From Ruoffia halotolerans (GTDB lineage Bacteria; Bacillota; Bacilli; Lactobacillales; Aerococcaceae): DNA of 64,000 bases. The notes beneath the pieces were generated by a model, which was given only the letters and a program-made list of their open reading frames with translations, ran no database searches and had not been told where the DNA came from. The DNA lies in NCBI RefSeq assembly GCF_014049385.1, contig NZ_JACAOA010000002.1, forward strand, positions 62,001 to 126,000, in the 5' to 3' direction. Every line of letters begins with the position of its first letter. Positions within the stretch are counted from its first letter, which is position 1. Made by a program: the position numbers and the translations under genes. Below are positions 1-7,163 of this stretch, in pieces.

Positions 1-239
1 ATGCGAAGGATTTAGCGATAGAGCGTGGCTTAACAGATGTTGAGACAATCCTTGAGATGGGATCTCCAAAATATGTCATTGCTGAAGATATTCCAAAACG
101 CGAGAATATTGATTTAATTGTTATGGGTGCGAGAGGTATGGGTGCTGTAGAAAGATTCTTTATGGGATCTGTATCGGAAAATGTTATTCGTCATGCATCG
201 TGTGACGTATTAGTAGTAAGACCAAAAGAGCGCGAATAA
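1..239 (+). CDS. Universal stress protein (UspA family), C-terminal part
   Basis: The frame is open from the left edge (first full codon at 3), so only the last 78 residues are present. The segment GARGMGAVERFFMGS fits the G-2x-G-9x-G-S/T nucleotide-binding loop of ATP-binding UspA proteins, and it is followed by the usual C-terminal strand HASCDVLVV. Such proteins are small cytosolic dimers linked to stress survival. The upstream half lies outside the window, so nothing can be said about its promoter. A hairpin terminator follows about 55 bases after the stop. Confidence 0.92.
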   Translation, partial: AKDLAIERGLTDVETILEMGSPKYVIAEDIPKRENIDLIVMGARGMGAVERFFMGSVSENVIRHASCDVLVVRPKERE

Positions 240-293
240 ATTGACCCATGTTATTGAGAAAGGATTTAAACAGTGTATTTAAATAGTCAATAA

Positions 294-330
294 TGCCTAC
301 TAGATCAGAAGATTTAGTAGACATTTTTTT
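294..330 (+). terminator. Rho-independent terminator of the usp gene
   Basis: Imperfect 13-bp stem (TGCCTACTAGATC pairing with GATTTAGTAGACA) with a short AGAA loop and a run of seven T. It lies just downstream of the universal stress protein gene. Confidence 0.8.
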
Positions 331-429
331 GAAATGTAATAGCGCTTATAATCGAATCAGTTGCATATTTACCTCCAATTGTATTAACCTTAAAGAACAG
401 ATATAAAACTAAATTTTAAGGAGCTATAT

Positions 430-1071
430 ATGTTTTCAATAAATGGGAAAGAATTTATATGGAAGGCGTTAATGTCTTTAATTGGTATTACCCTCATCAG
501 TTTTGGGGCTGCATTGAGCCAAACAATGAATATGGGCTTGGATCCATTCACTGCGATTAACACAGGTGCGAGTGAGTTACTTGGCTTTACTTTGGGGAAT
601 TATCAGTTATTTGTCAATGCTGCGATTTTGGCAATTATTTTGTTTTTTGACCGGAAGATTATTGGCTGGGGGACGATTTTTAACTTAGTGCTTGTTGGTT
701 ACATGATTGAATTCTTTATCAGCATGTTAGAGTCATTCATAGACCCAACTCAATTAGCCTTTATCGTTCAGCTTTTAATTACAGTTGTCGCAATTTTAAT
801 CTTTACTTTCGGTGTCGCGTTATATATGGACGCTGATCTTGGGGTATCACCCTATGATGCGATTGCGCCAGTCATCACGGACCGCGTTTCAGCGAGTTAC
901 AAAACTGTCAGAATGATTCAAGATATTGTTGTTGTAATAACTGCTTGGATTCTTGGGGGTCCAGTTGGCGTTTCAACCTTCATCACTGGTTTCATGGCTG
1001 GTCCGTTGATTGATTTCTTTTCAAACCGTTTCACAAGTAAACTATCCGATAAAGTCGAAGAAAAAGCATAA
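430..1071 (+). CDS. YczE/YitT-like integral membrane protein
   Basis: A 213-residue protein that is almost entirely hydrophobic, with about five to six predicted membrane segments. It has the pattern of the YczE/YyaS/YitT membrane family: an N-terminal segment ending in MNMGLDPFTAINTG and a second repeat-like GVSPYDAIAPVI motif. The two similar G-x-(D/S)P-(F/Y) motifs suggest an internal duplication. The family has no firm transport substrate. An AAGGAG site sits 8 bases before the ATG. A strong hairpin follows directly, so the gene is monocistronic. Confidence 0.8.
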   Translation: MFSINGKEFIWKALMSLIGITLISFGAALSQTMNMGLDPFTAINTGASELLGFTLGNYQLFVNAAILAIILFFDRKIIGWGTIFNLVLVGYMIEFFISMLESFIDPTQLAFIVQLLITVVAILIFTFGVALYMDADLGVSPYDAIAPVITDRVSASYKTVRMIQDIVVVITAWILGGPVGVSTFITGFMAGPLIDFFSNRFTSKLSDKVEEKA

Positions 1072-1077
1072 AAATAA

Positions 1078-1100
1078 GACGCCTACCTCAGGCGTCTTTT
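1078..1100 (+). terminator. Terminator after the YczE-like gene
   Basis: Perfect GACGCCT/AGGCGTC stem with a five-base loop, followed by TTTT, seven bases after the stop codon. Confidence 0.85.
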
Positions 1101-1104
1101 ACTT

Positions 1105-1380
1105 TTAAGAAAATATATCATCAGCAATTTCTGACTCAACGTGAACCATTGTATTCATCTATGATGATTCACTCATTGGAATTGGATGACCGGCTTCATG
1201 TAAAGCATCGGTGAATAGATTGTAATAGCTTCCCTCGACATCAATCGCATCATCAGGGTCATTAACCCAAATTCGTACTCATTCACTACGCCCTGCAAAG
1301 CCAATTTTATTCTGTTTCCCTTACATTCATTTTTAAGTCAACTTTAATAGGCATTTCAAAATACACGCGTAAGCAAGTGT
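1105..1380 (-). pseudogene. Remnant of an MscS-family mechanosensitive channel (C-terminal region)
   Basis: Reading the minus strand gives EMPIKVDLKMN, then, after stops and frame changes, VRIWVNDPDDAID and ALHEAGHPIPMSE. These are the beta-domain and C-terminal signature of small-conductance mechanosensitive channels (compare the family pattern LKEAGIxIPFP). In-frame stops (for example at 1159-1161) and at least one frameshift break it, and the membrane domain is absent. It explains the otherwise gene-free stretch between the YczE-like gene and the small membrane ORF. The identification comes from recognised motifs only. Confidence 0.65.
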
Positions 1381-1433
1381 TCGCTGTGTCCTACCTCTTT
1401 AATTTCAGTTTATGTTAGAATGAAAATAAAGAG

Positions 1434-1700
1434 GTGAGACAAATTAAAAATCTAAATTCAATTACAAGAGGTTTCAGTGCTGTTATCATCATTGGAGCAT
1501 TTATTGCTCAAATGAATGACCTCATATCAAGGCATATCTTCACTTCGCTACTACTTTTAGCTGTTTCAATCCCACAGCTGTATACTGCCTGGGAAATTTA
1601 TTATAAAAATGACAAAAAATGGAACCTCACATCAATTGCGATGACCATTCTAGGAGTTTTCTGTATTATATCAGCAATAAGTATCTATATTATAGGATAA
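1434..1700 (+). CDS. Small hypothetical membrane protein (88 aa)
   Basis: Not recognised. The 88 residues contain three hydrophobic stretches (about 14-27, 34-52 and 68-87), so it is probably a small polytopic membrane protein. The start is uncertain. The GTG at 1434 overlaps the only ribosome-site-like sequence (AAAGAGGTGA), and no ATG lies in frame near it; a start a few codons later is possible. A TAGAAT -10-like element lies just upstream. A GC-rich intergenic repeat follows directly after the stop. Its composition resembles the neighbours, but proof of expression is lacking. Confidence 0.45.
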   Translation: MRQIKNLNSITRGFSAVIIIGAFIAQMNDLISRHIFTSLLLLAVSIPQLYTAWEIYYKNDKKWNLTSIAMTILGVFCIISAISIYIIG

Positions 1701-1705
1701 ATAGT

Positions 1706-1828
1706 CTTGCGGTTCATCGTGACTCAGCGCGATGGACCGCAAATTCGTTTCCGTAGCGTCGTACTGGCTCACGACGCACTGCAAATCAAAATGCGTAGCG
1801 TCGCGCCACCCCACGACGCCCCGCAAAC
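1706..1828. repeat. GC-rich intergenic repeat cluster, copy A (three units)
   Basis: Three successive units of about 40 bp, each able to fold. Unit one pairs GCGGTTCATCG (1709-1719) with CGATGGACCGC (1730-1740). Unit two pairs GCGTCGT (1756-1762) with ACGACGC (1771-1777). Unit three has GCGTCG and CACGACGC arms. The consensus resembles AGCGTCG-n8-CACGACGCnCCGCAAA. The GC content is far above the surroundings, there is no ORF, and similar units occur at four other intergenic places in this window. Confidence 0.75.
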
Positions 1829-1830
1829 AA

Positions 1831-1866
1831 AAAACCACTTCAAATCCGAAATTTGAAGTGGTTTTT
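1831..1866. terminator. Bidirectional hairpin terminator
   Basis: Near-perfect stem AAAACCACTTCAAAT / ATTTGAAGTGGTTTTT with a CCGA-type loop. It has A-runs on the left and T-runs on the right, so it can terminate transcription from either side. It ends the minus-strand methyltransferase remnant. Confidence 0.85.
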
Positions 1867-1871
1867 CTCTA

Positions 1872-2198
1872 TTATTTTGTCGCGCGCAATAAAAAACGCG
1901 AACTATTCTGATCTTCAAAGAATAGATCTGCTTCTACATTCGAAAAACCCGCTCCTTGAACTTCTTCAGCCAACTGATTCATGTCAAAGCCGTGTCCATG
2001 ACCTTGTTTACCCTTTTTAATTAATAATAATTGGCCGTCTTCATTCAACTGTTCAATTAGTGACGCTAACAATGCTTGGTAATTAGGAATGTGGTGCAAG
2101 AGAAGTGACATAATAATCGTATCGACTTTTTCAGGGAGTTGAATATCTTTTTCAAAATCTATCAAGCGGACAGAGGCAATGTGTGCGGATGTCTTCAA
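1872..2198 (-). pseudogene. Truncated class I SAM-dependent methyltransferase
   Basis: The readable 108 residues are the C-terminal half of a class I methyltransferase: VDTIIMSLLLHHIPN is the post-motif-I strand and helix, followed by LNEDGQLLLIKK and a C-terminal strand. The glycine-rich SAM-binding motif I that should lie upstream is missing. Minus-strand sequence from about 2199 to 2280 still reads partly like the missing linker (NQLVSHYD...) but in other frames. The gene is therefore frameshifted and 5'-truncated. It lies directly downstream of a broken Rrf2 regulator, and the pair was probably once an operon. Confidence 0.65.
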
Positions 2199-2283
2199 TC
2201 GCGAGTGAAGACATCTTCATATTATTAGGTGAGTCGTAGTGCGAGACCAGTTGGTTAATAATTAATCCAACATTAGCCTAATG

Positions 2284-2697
2284 CTAATGTCTTGCGTGCG
2301 CTTCTTTTAAAATGTCTCCGATTGCCTTCTGCGCCAAAACTACCTGCATCTTAACTTCAGCCTCAGAAATTGCATTTTCGATTAAACATTCATGATGATG
2401 CGTACTTTCATGAGTCATCGTACAATTTAACATAGCTTCTTGTCGCTCGACCGCTTGAATAATATCTAAAAATGTACATGAATCAGGCGAACCAAGTAAT
2501 TGGTAGCCACCGTTAACCCCAGGCGTTGATGTAATGAGCCCAGCTTTAGATAACTTTGTCAAAAACTTAGATAAATAGCTCGGCGACAGATGTTGGCGAC
2601 TAGCCAAATCTTCAACCCGAACCGCTTCACGATCCGATTACATAGCTAAATGAACCATCGAATGCAGGGCGTAATTCGTTGCTTTTGAATATTTCAT
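2284..2697 (-). pseudogene. Rrf2-family regulator with an in-frame stop
   Basis: From the ATG at 2697 (AAGGAGG site 7 bases upstream) the frame reads MKYSKATNYALHSMVHLAM, then TAA, then continues in the same frame as SDREAVRVEDLASRQHLSPS and on to the end. This is a complete Rrf2-type winged helix with its C-terminal cysteine/histidine-containing segment (NCTMTHESTHHHEC). One nonsense codon at position 20 splits it. A restart at the TTG before ASRQH would drop the first helix and has no ribosome site. Rrf2 proteins sense redox or Fe-S status, usually through three cysteines; two cysteines are visible here. Confidence 0.75.
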
Positions 2698-2770
2698 AAC
2701 ATGGCCTCCTTAATTAAAGACTCAATTTGTCTGGAATTGAACAGAAAGGAACTCAAACACAAAAGCAAGA

Positions 2771-2803
2771 AAAAAATAACAGGAACTATAAAAATAGTCC
2801 CTG
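2771..2803 (-). terminator. Minus-strand terminator, probably the ancestral mtaD terminator
   Basis: Stem CAGGAACTAT (2780-2789) / ATAGTCCCTG (2794-2803), nine of ten pairs, followed on the minus strand by TTATTTTTTT. It lies immediately behind a 27-bp copy of the 3' end of the deaminase gene found intact at 11643. It is also in position to end the LysR-MaoC transcript. Confidence 0.75.
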
Positions 2804-2807
2804 CAAA

Positions 2808-2834
2808 ATTATAAATCCTCACTAAACTCAAGTG
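2808..2834. repeat. Left 27-bp direct repeat (copy of the 3' end of the MTA/SAH-type deaminase gene)
   Basis: ATTATAAATCCTCACTAAAC plus seven further bases match 11642-11668 in 26 of 27 positions. On the minus strand it encodes LEFSEDL followed by the stop codon, the last codons of the intact deaminase gene. Together the copies bracket the fatty-acid gene cluster. Confidence 0.85.
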
Positions 2835-2933
2835 TAAACTTAACTTGTAATCAGTTAGGAATAGCTTATCATTATTGAAAGTGCGCCTTATATTTAATGC
2901 GTTATAAACTTGACAGAGTGTTATTAATTACAC

Positions 2934-3383
2934 TTATGATTTACTTCTGAATGTTACCAATTTAGATGTGTTTATCATACAAACTTCGTTATTCTGATTG
3001 GTTACTGTTGATTCCAAAACAACAATACCTTGGTCGGGTTTGGATTGTGAATATGTAATATCTTTAATAACACTTGTTGTACTAAGAGTATCACCGGGAT
3101 GTACTGGGTTTGGCCAAGATAATTCTACACCGGCACCAATCATTCCAGAAGCTAGTGGAATACTATCTACAAGTACACGCATTGTTGCAGCAGCTGTATG
3201 CCAGCCACTAGCACTTAATGTATTAAAAAATGTATCTTTCGCTAAATCTTCATCGATATGAAAATCTTGGGGATCGTATTGTTTAGCAAATGTGATAATA
3301 TCATTCTTACTTAATGTAAACTCTTCACTTTTAAAAGTATCCCCAATGTTTAAATCTTCAAGATATAATGCTTTTTTTGTCAT
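2934..3383 (-). CDS. MaoC-family (R)-hydratase / acyl dehydratase
   Basis: A 149-residue single hot-dog-fold protein of the MaoC family, which hydrates 2-enoyl-CoA to (R)-3-hydroxyacyl-CoA or acts on related thioesters. The catalytic hydratase motif is visible as YDPQDFHIDEDLA (Asp and His about residues 37 and 42), with SGWHTAAATMR later matching the conserved substrate-side helix. It follows the LysR gene by 25 bases on the same strand, so the two form a small operon divergent from the acyl-CoA genes. It may give stereochemical flexibility to the pathway or handle unsaturated intermediates. An AGGAG-like site precedes the ATG. Confidence 0.85.
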   Translation of the reverse strand: MTKKALYLEDLNIGDTFKSEEFTLSKNDIITFAKQYDPQDFHIDEDLAKDTFFNTLSASGWHTAAATMRVLVDSIPLASGMIGAGVELSWPNPVHPGDTLSTTSVIKDITYSQSKPDQGIVVLESTVTNQNNEVCMINTSKLVTFRSKS

Positions 3384-3408
3384 TTGATTTTCTCCTTTTT
3401 TAGAATTA

Positions 3409-4332
3409 TTATTCAGAATCAGTATACGGTCTTGTATCTCTAATGAAGTTAAATAATATATCAGAGCTTTCAGTTTCGACTTCTTTTTTCAGTCGAGCTA
3501 ATACCATATCATATTTTACTGGCTGTTCGAACTTTTTAACAATAATATGCTTATTAGTAATTATATTTGGTCTTGTTCCAGGTAATATTGTGATACCTTC
3601 TGTCAAATGAGCAGTATCCACCAAATGTTCCCAAACCGGTGAGGTGGTGAATATTCGATTCTCTAATCCTTCGAGGTTCAATTTTTTTTCTAATGTTTGA
3701 TATGTGTTAAATTGTTCGGGTAAACTGATTATTGGATACCCTTTCAAATCATTCCATGAAATTAGATTTTTATCTTTATATGGATGGTTTTTTGTCATAA
3801 AGGCCATTAATTCATCAGAACCAATATAAACAGTGTCAGTTTTTTGTAATAAATCCTCGGAAGGATTTAAGATTAATGCGAAATCTAGTAACCCTTTTTT
3901 GAACATGTGATGTATTTCTGGCATGGGTTTATCAATAACTTTAACATGTATAGAAGGATGAGCAATTGCAAATTCAGTAAATACATTCATAAACAGCATT
4001 TTTAAATAGGATGCAGTTAAGCCAAAAGTGAGCTCTTCTACTTGATTTCCTGCGATAGTCTTTAAGTACTTCTTCATTTCTTTATATTGTTCTAAAATAC
4101 CTTTTGAATAAGAATAAATAGCTTTTCCAAATTTCGTTAAACCAATAATCCGTTTATTTGAACTCCGTTCAAAAATTTTTACCTGATTATTATGTTCATA
4201 GTTAATCACAAATTGGCTAATAGCCGATTGAGTAACAAAGTTTTTTTCTGCGGCTTCTGTAATACTGAAATTATTTTCAATAATATCAACTAAATATTTC
4301 ATTTGAATTAGATCAATATGCATTTCATCCAT
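3409..4332 (-). CDS. LysR-family transcriptional regulator of the acyl-CoA cluster
   Basis: A 307-residue LysR protein. The N-terminal winged helix-turn-helix contains NFSITEAAEKNFVTQSAISQ (about residues 22-41), and the C-terminal part is a two-lobed effector-binding domain. I place the start at 4332 because GACTGGAGTG lies 6 bases upstream; an in-frame start further upstream at 4386 has no ribosome site. The gene is divergent from the acyl-CoA dehydrogenase operon across about 250 bases that contain a TAATGGTGACATTA dyad. The classic LysR arrangement suggests it controls that operon in response to a pathway intermediate; the ligand is unknown. Confidence 0.87.
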   Translation of the reverse strand: MDEMHIDLIQMKYLVDIIENNFSITEAAEKNFVTQSAISQFVINYEHNNQVKIFERSSNKRIIGLTKFGKAIYSYSKGILEQYKEMKKYLKTIAGNQVEELTFGLTASYLKMLFMNVFTEFAIAHPSIHVKVIDKPMPEIHHMFKKGLLDFALILNPSEDLLQKTDTVYIGSDELMAFMTKNHPYKDKNLISWNDLKGYPIISLPEQFNTYQTLEKKLNLEGLENRIFTTSPVWEHLVDTAHLTEGITILPGTRPNIITNKHIIVKKFEQPVKYDMVLARLKKEVETESSDILFNFIRDTRPYTDSE

Positions 4333-4484
4333 TTTAATCACTCCAGTCTTATTAATAACAATACTCGTAATATATTTAATTATCAACTATATTATCTTTT
4401 TTAATTACTAACAACTATTGGTTTTTTGGAATCAATTTAATAAATAGCTGTAGTAACAATAAATTGAAGATATATTATTTCAAG

Positions 4485-4498
4485 TAATGGTGACATTA
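4485..4498. promoter_or_regulatory. Candidate LysR box
   Basis: TAATGGTGACATTA is an interrupted dyad (TAATG/CATTA) that fits the T-N11-A core of LysR operators. It lies between the divergent LysR and acyl-CoA dehydrogenase genes. No test of binding is possible here. Confidence 0.4.
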
Positions 4499-4509
4499 TT
4501 AATGCTAAT

Positions 4510-4525
4510 TTGTAAGCGATATCAA
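4510..4525 (+). promoter_or_regulatory. Perfect cre (CcpA) site upstream of the acyl-CoA operon
   Basis: TTGTAAGCGATATCAA matches the Firmicutes cre consensus WTGNAARCGNWWWCAW at all 16 positions. It is 60-75 bases before the acyl-CoA dehydrogenase start, so glucose repression of the cluster is expected. Confidence 0.75.
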
Positions 4526-4584
4526 CATTAGGTAAGCTTATGTTAAAGCTTCAAGTAAGCGCTAAATTATAAGGGGGAGAAAAA

Positions 4585-5796
4585 ATGGCTACAAAGCAAG
4601 AAAAATTACAAAAATTATTTCCTGAGGACTTGTTCTTACATAGTGACAATTTAAATGAAGGGGAAGTGGATGTGCTCGTTGAATTAGAAGCAGCGATGGA
4701 AAAACACATTAGACCACTTTTGACTGAATATACAGAAAAAGCGGAATTTCCAACTGAAGCCTTTAAAAAAGTTACTGATGAAGTACAGTTTTTTTCTGAT
4801 GAAAGATTATTTTCTGACGATGATGAAGAACAGTATTTACCTTCTCAATATTATTTAATGTTTTTATACCAATTACTTGCAAGTATCGATACTAGTATTG
4901 CGACATTTGTCGGCGTGCACGCTGGTTTAGGTTATTATTCATTCCTTTTAGGTGGAAGTGAAGAACAGAAGAAAGAATGGTTACCCAAATTACAAAAATT
5001 TGAGTTGCAGACTTGTTTTGGATTAACCGAACCAGATCATGGTTCTGATATTGCTGGAGGATTAGAGACAACAGCAACGAAAAAAGGCGATAAATGGATT
5101 ATTAACGGAGAAAAACGTTGGATTGGTGGAGCAGGAACAGCTGATCTATTACCAATTTATGCCCGAGATACTGAAGATGGAAAAATCAAATGCTTTATTA
5201 TAGAAAAGGGTCAACCAGGTCTACGTGTCGATAAGATTGAAAACAAAATTGCTCTTCGTATGGTTCAAAATGGTCACATTTATCTTGAGAATGTTGAAGT
5301 GAGTGAAAAAAATCGTTTACCAAAAATAAATGGATTTAAAGATGTTGCTCAGATCTTATATGTTACAAGATCTATGGTTGCAGTCATTGCAACTGGATTA
5401 ACAATTGGAGCATATCGTTCAGCTTTAGAATATACAACTAATCGTAAACAATTTGGTAAAAGTATTGCATCTTATCAATTAATTCAAGAAAAACTTTCAA
5501 GAATTATTAGCAATATTTCCTCTCAAATTTCATTAAATGCTAGTATTACTGATTTACAAAGCAAAGGAGAATTTGATGAAGTTCGTGCTTCGATTGGAAA
5601 ATTACAAAATTCTTTATTAATGCGTCAATCAGTTTCTTATGCGCGAGAAATCTGTGGTGGAAACGGAATTGTGTTAGATTACAATACTGCAAGATTCTTC
5701 CAAGATGCAGAAGCCATCCACACTTACGAAGGTACTCATGAAGTCAATTCGTTAGTTATTGGACGATCTTTAACAGGTAAGAGTGCTTTTGTATAA
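4585..5796 (+). CDS. Acyl-CoA dehydrogenase / possible short-chain acyl-CoA oxidase
   Basis: A 403-residue flavoprotein of the acyl-CoA dehydrogenase superfamily that introduces the 2,3 double bond in acyl-CoA. The FAD/substrate motif CFGLTEPDHGSDIAGGLETT lies at about residues 144-163, a WIGGAGTAD strand follows, and the C-terminal part has REICGGNGI and EAIHTYEGTHEVN. From memory, the phrases RMVQNGHIYLENV, RLPKINGF and the TYEGTHEVNSLVIGR end resemble the glutaryl-CoA dehydrogenase/plant ACX4 short-chain oxidase branch more than FadE. No electron-transfer flavoprotein genes are nearby, which would fit an oxidase. GGGGGAG lies 7 bases before the ATG. First gene of a five-gene operon. Confidence 0.85.
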   Translation: MATKQEKLQKLFPEDLFLHSDNLNEGEVDVLVELEAAMEKHIRPLLTEYTEKAEFPTEAFKKVTDEVQFFSDERLFSDDDEEQYLPSQYYLMFLYQLLASIDTSIATFVGVHAGLGYYSFLLGGSEEQKKEWLPKLQKFELQTCFGLTEPDHGSDIAGGLETTATKKGDKWIINGEKRWIGGAGTADLLPIYARDTEDGKIKCFIIEKGQPGLRVDKIENKIALRMVQNGHIYLENVEVSEKNRLPKINGFKDVAQILYVTRSMVAVIATGLTIGAYRSALEYTTNRKQFGKSIASYQLIQEKLSRIISNISSQISLNASITDLQSKGEFDEVRASIGKLQNSLLMRQSVSYAREICGGNGIVLDYNTARFFQDAEAIHTYEGTHEVNSLVIGRSLTGKSAFV

Positions 5797-5826
5797 AAAC
5801 AACTAAATTTCAGAAAGAGGGATTTT

Positions 5827-7146
5827 ATGTCAAATGTCAAAGAACTTTACAATCAACGATTAATTTCAATGGAAAAGGCTGCTGAAATTGTGCAATCTGG
5901 CGATAATATCGTAGCAAATCCAGTTGTCGGTTACCCAAGTGAATTGTCTGATGCAATTACTGACAGATACCAAGAATTAGAAGATGTATCCATCTATTCA
6001 TTGTTCGCTTTGAAACCTTATCCTTTTCTAACTGACGAGAAAGTAGCAGAAAAGATTAATTATGAAACTATGTTTATGGGACCTTTTGAACGTAAACTAT
6101 ATGGCAATGGTTTGTTCCGTGTTAACTCAGTAAACTTTTCTGATTTGTCTAGTTACATAAAAAACACAGTAAAACCTGATATATTTATTGCACAAACCTC
6201 ACCCATGGATGAAGATGGATTCATGAATCTTGGAATGCTAGGAGTAGCATATGGACGTGAAGCCATAGACGTGGCTGAAAAAGTTATTATTCAGGTCAAT
6301 AAAGAAGTGCAACCTGTTAATAAAAATTTACCAAAAGAAATGGGATCAGATCATTTAATCCACATTAGTGAAGTAGATTATATTGTCGAAGCAGATGCTC
6401 CTGTATTAACCATACCTGCAGCACAACCAACAGAAATAGAAGAGCAGATTGCAAATCATATTGTTCCACTAATAAAAGAAAATTCTATTTTACAAGTAGG
6501 ATATGGCGGGTTAACGAATGCAGTTAGTTACGGATTAATTGGAAAAGTAACTGGACTGGGTGCTCATACAGAAATGATTACTGAGTCGATCATGGAGTTA
6601 CAAAAACAAGGCGTTATTACACGTGAAATTGTAGGAGGATTCTCACTAGGAACACAAGACTTATATGATTGGACAACAGCAACAGATTCTGTACACATTA
6701 AACCATTAAGTTTAGTAAATAAAGCTTCAGTTATTTCAGAGTATGATAACTTTGTATCAATTAATGCGACTTTAGCTGTAGATTTAACAGGACAAATTGC
6801 ATCAGAAGCTATCGGAACTCGTCAAGTTAGTTCGACTGGGGGAGCAGGGGATTTTGTTCGTGGAGCCACACACTCTAAAGGTGGACAAAGTTTTGTATGT
6901 CTACCATCATCTTATGTTAATAAGAAAACTGGTGAACGAGAATCCAATATTAAATTCTCACTAAAATCTGCGACACCTGTGACTGTTCCGAGACAGGATA
7001 TAATGAATATTGTTACAGAGTACGGGGTTGCAGATTTATGGTGTCAATCAATTCCAGAACGTGCAAAAAGATTAATAGAGATTGCTCATCCGGATTTCAG
7101 AGAAGAGTTAACTCAACAGGCAAGAGAAGCTGGGTATATTAATTAA
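5827..7146 (+). CDS. Acetyl-CoA hydrolase/transferase-family CoA-transferase
   Basis: A 439-residue family I CoA-transferase of the Cat1/AbfT (butyryl- or 4-hydroxybutyrate:acetate CoA-transferase) type. It moves CoA between acetyl-CoA and a fatty acid through a glutamyl-CoA thioester. The likely catalytic Glu is about residue 249 in GAHTEMITE. The CoA-binding loop GYGGLTNAV precedes it, and the STGGAGDFVRGA signature is in the C-terminal lobe. No acyl-CoA ligase (FadD) gene is in the cluster, so this enzyme is the probable activation or release step. AGAGGG precedes the ATG; 30 bases separate it from the preceding gene. Confidence 0.87.
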   Translation: MSNVKELYNQRLISMEKAAEIVQSGDNIVANPVVGYPSELSDAITDRYQELEDVSIYSLFALKPYPFLTDEKVAEKINYETMFMGPFERKLYGNGLFRVNSVNFSDLSSYIKNTVKPDIFIAQTSPMDEDGFMNLGMLGVAYGREAIDVAEKVIIQVNKEVQPVNKNLPKEMGSDHLIHISEVDYIVEADAPVLTIPAAQPTEIEEQIANHIVPLIKENSILQVGYGGLTNAVSYGLIGKVTGLGAHTEMITESIMELQKQGVITREIVGGFSLGTQDLYDWTTATDSVHIKPLSLVNKASVISEYDNFVSINATLAVDLTGQIASEAIGTRQVSSTGGAGDFVRGATHSKGGQSFVCLPSSYVNKKTGERESNIKFSLKSATPVTVPRQDIMNIVTEYGVADLWCQSIPERAKRLIEIAHPDFREELTQQAREAGYIN

Positions 7147-7163
7147 TAAATGGAGGATATAGA

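Noticed and set aside
1706-1828. Repeat units that could suggest a CRISPR array
   Set aside because: The units differ from one another, have no constant spacer length, are internally symmetric and recur singly at other sites. There are no cas genes.
2998-3261. Plus-strand frame opposite the MaoC gene
   Set aside because: It is fully antisense to a well-supported gene and has no recognisable domain.
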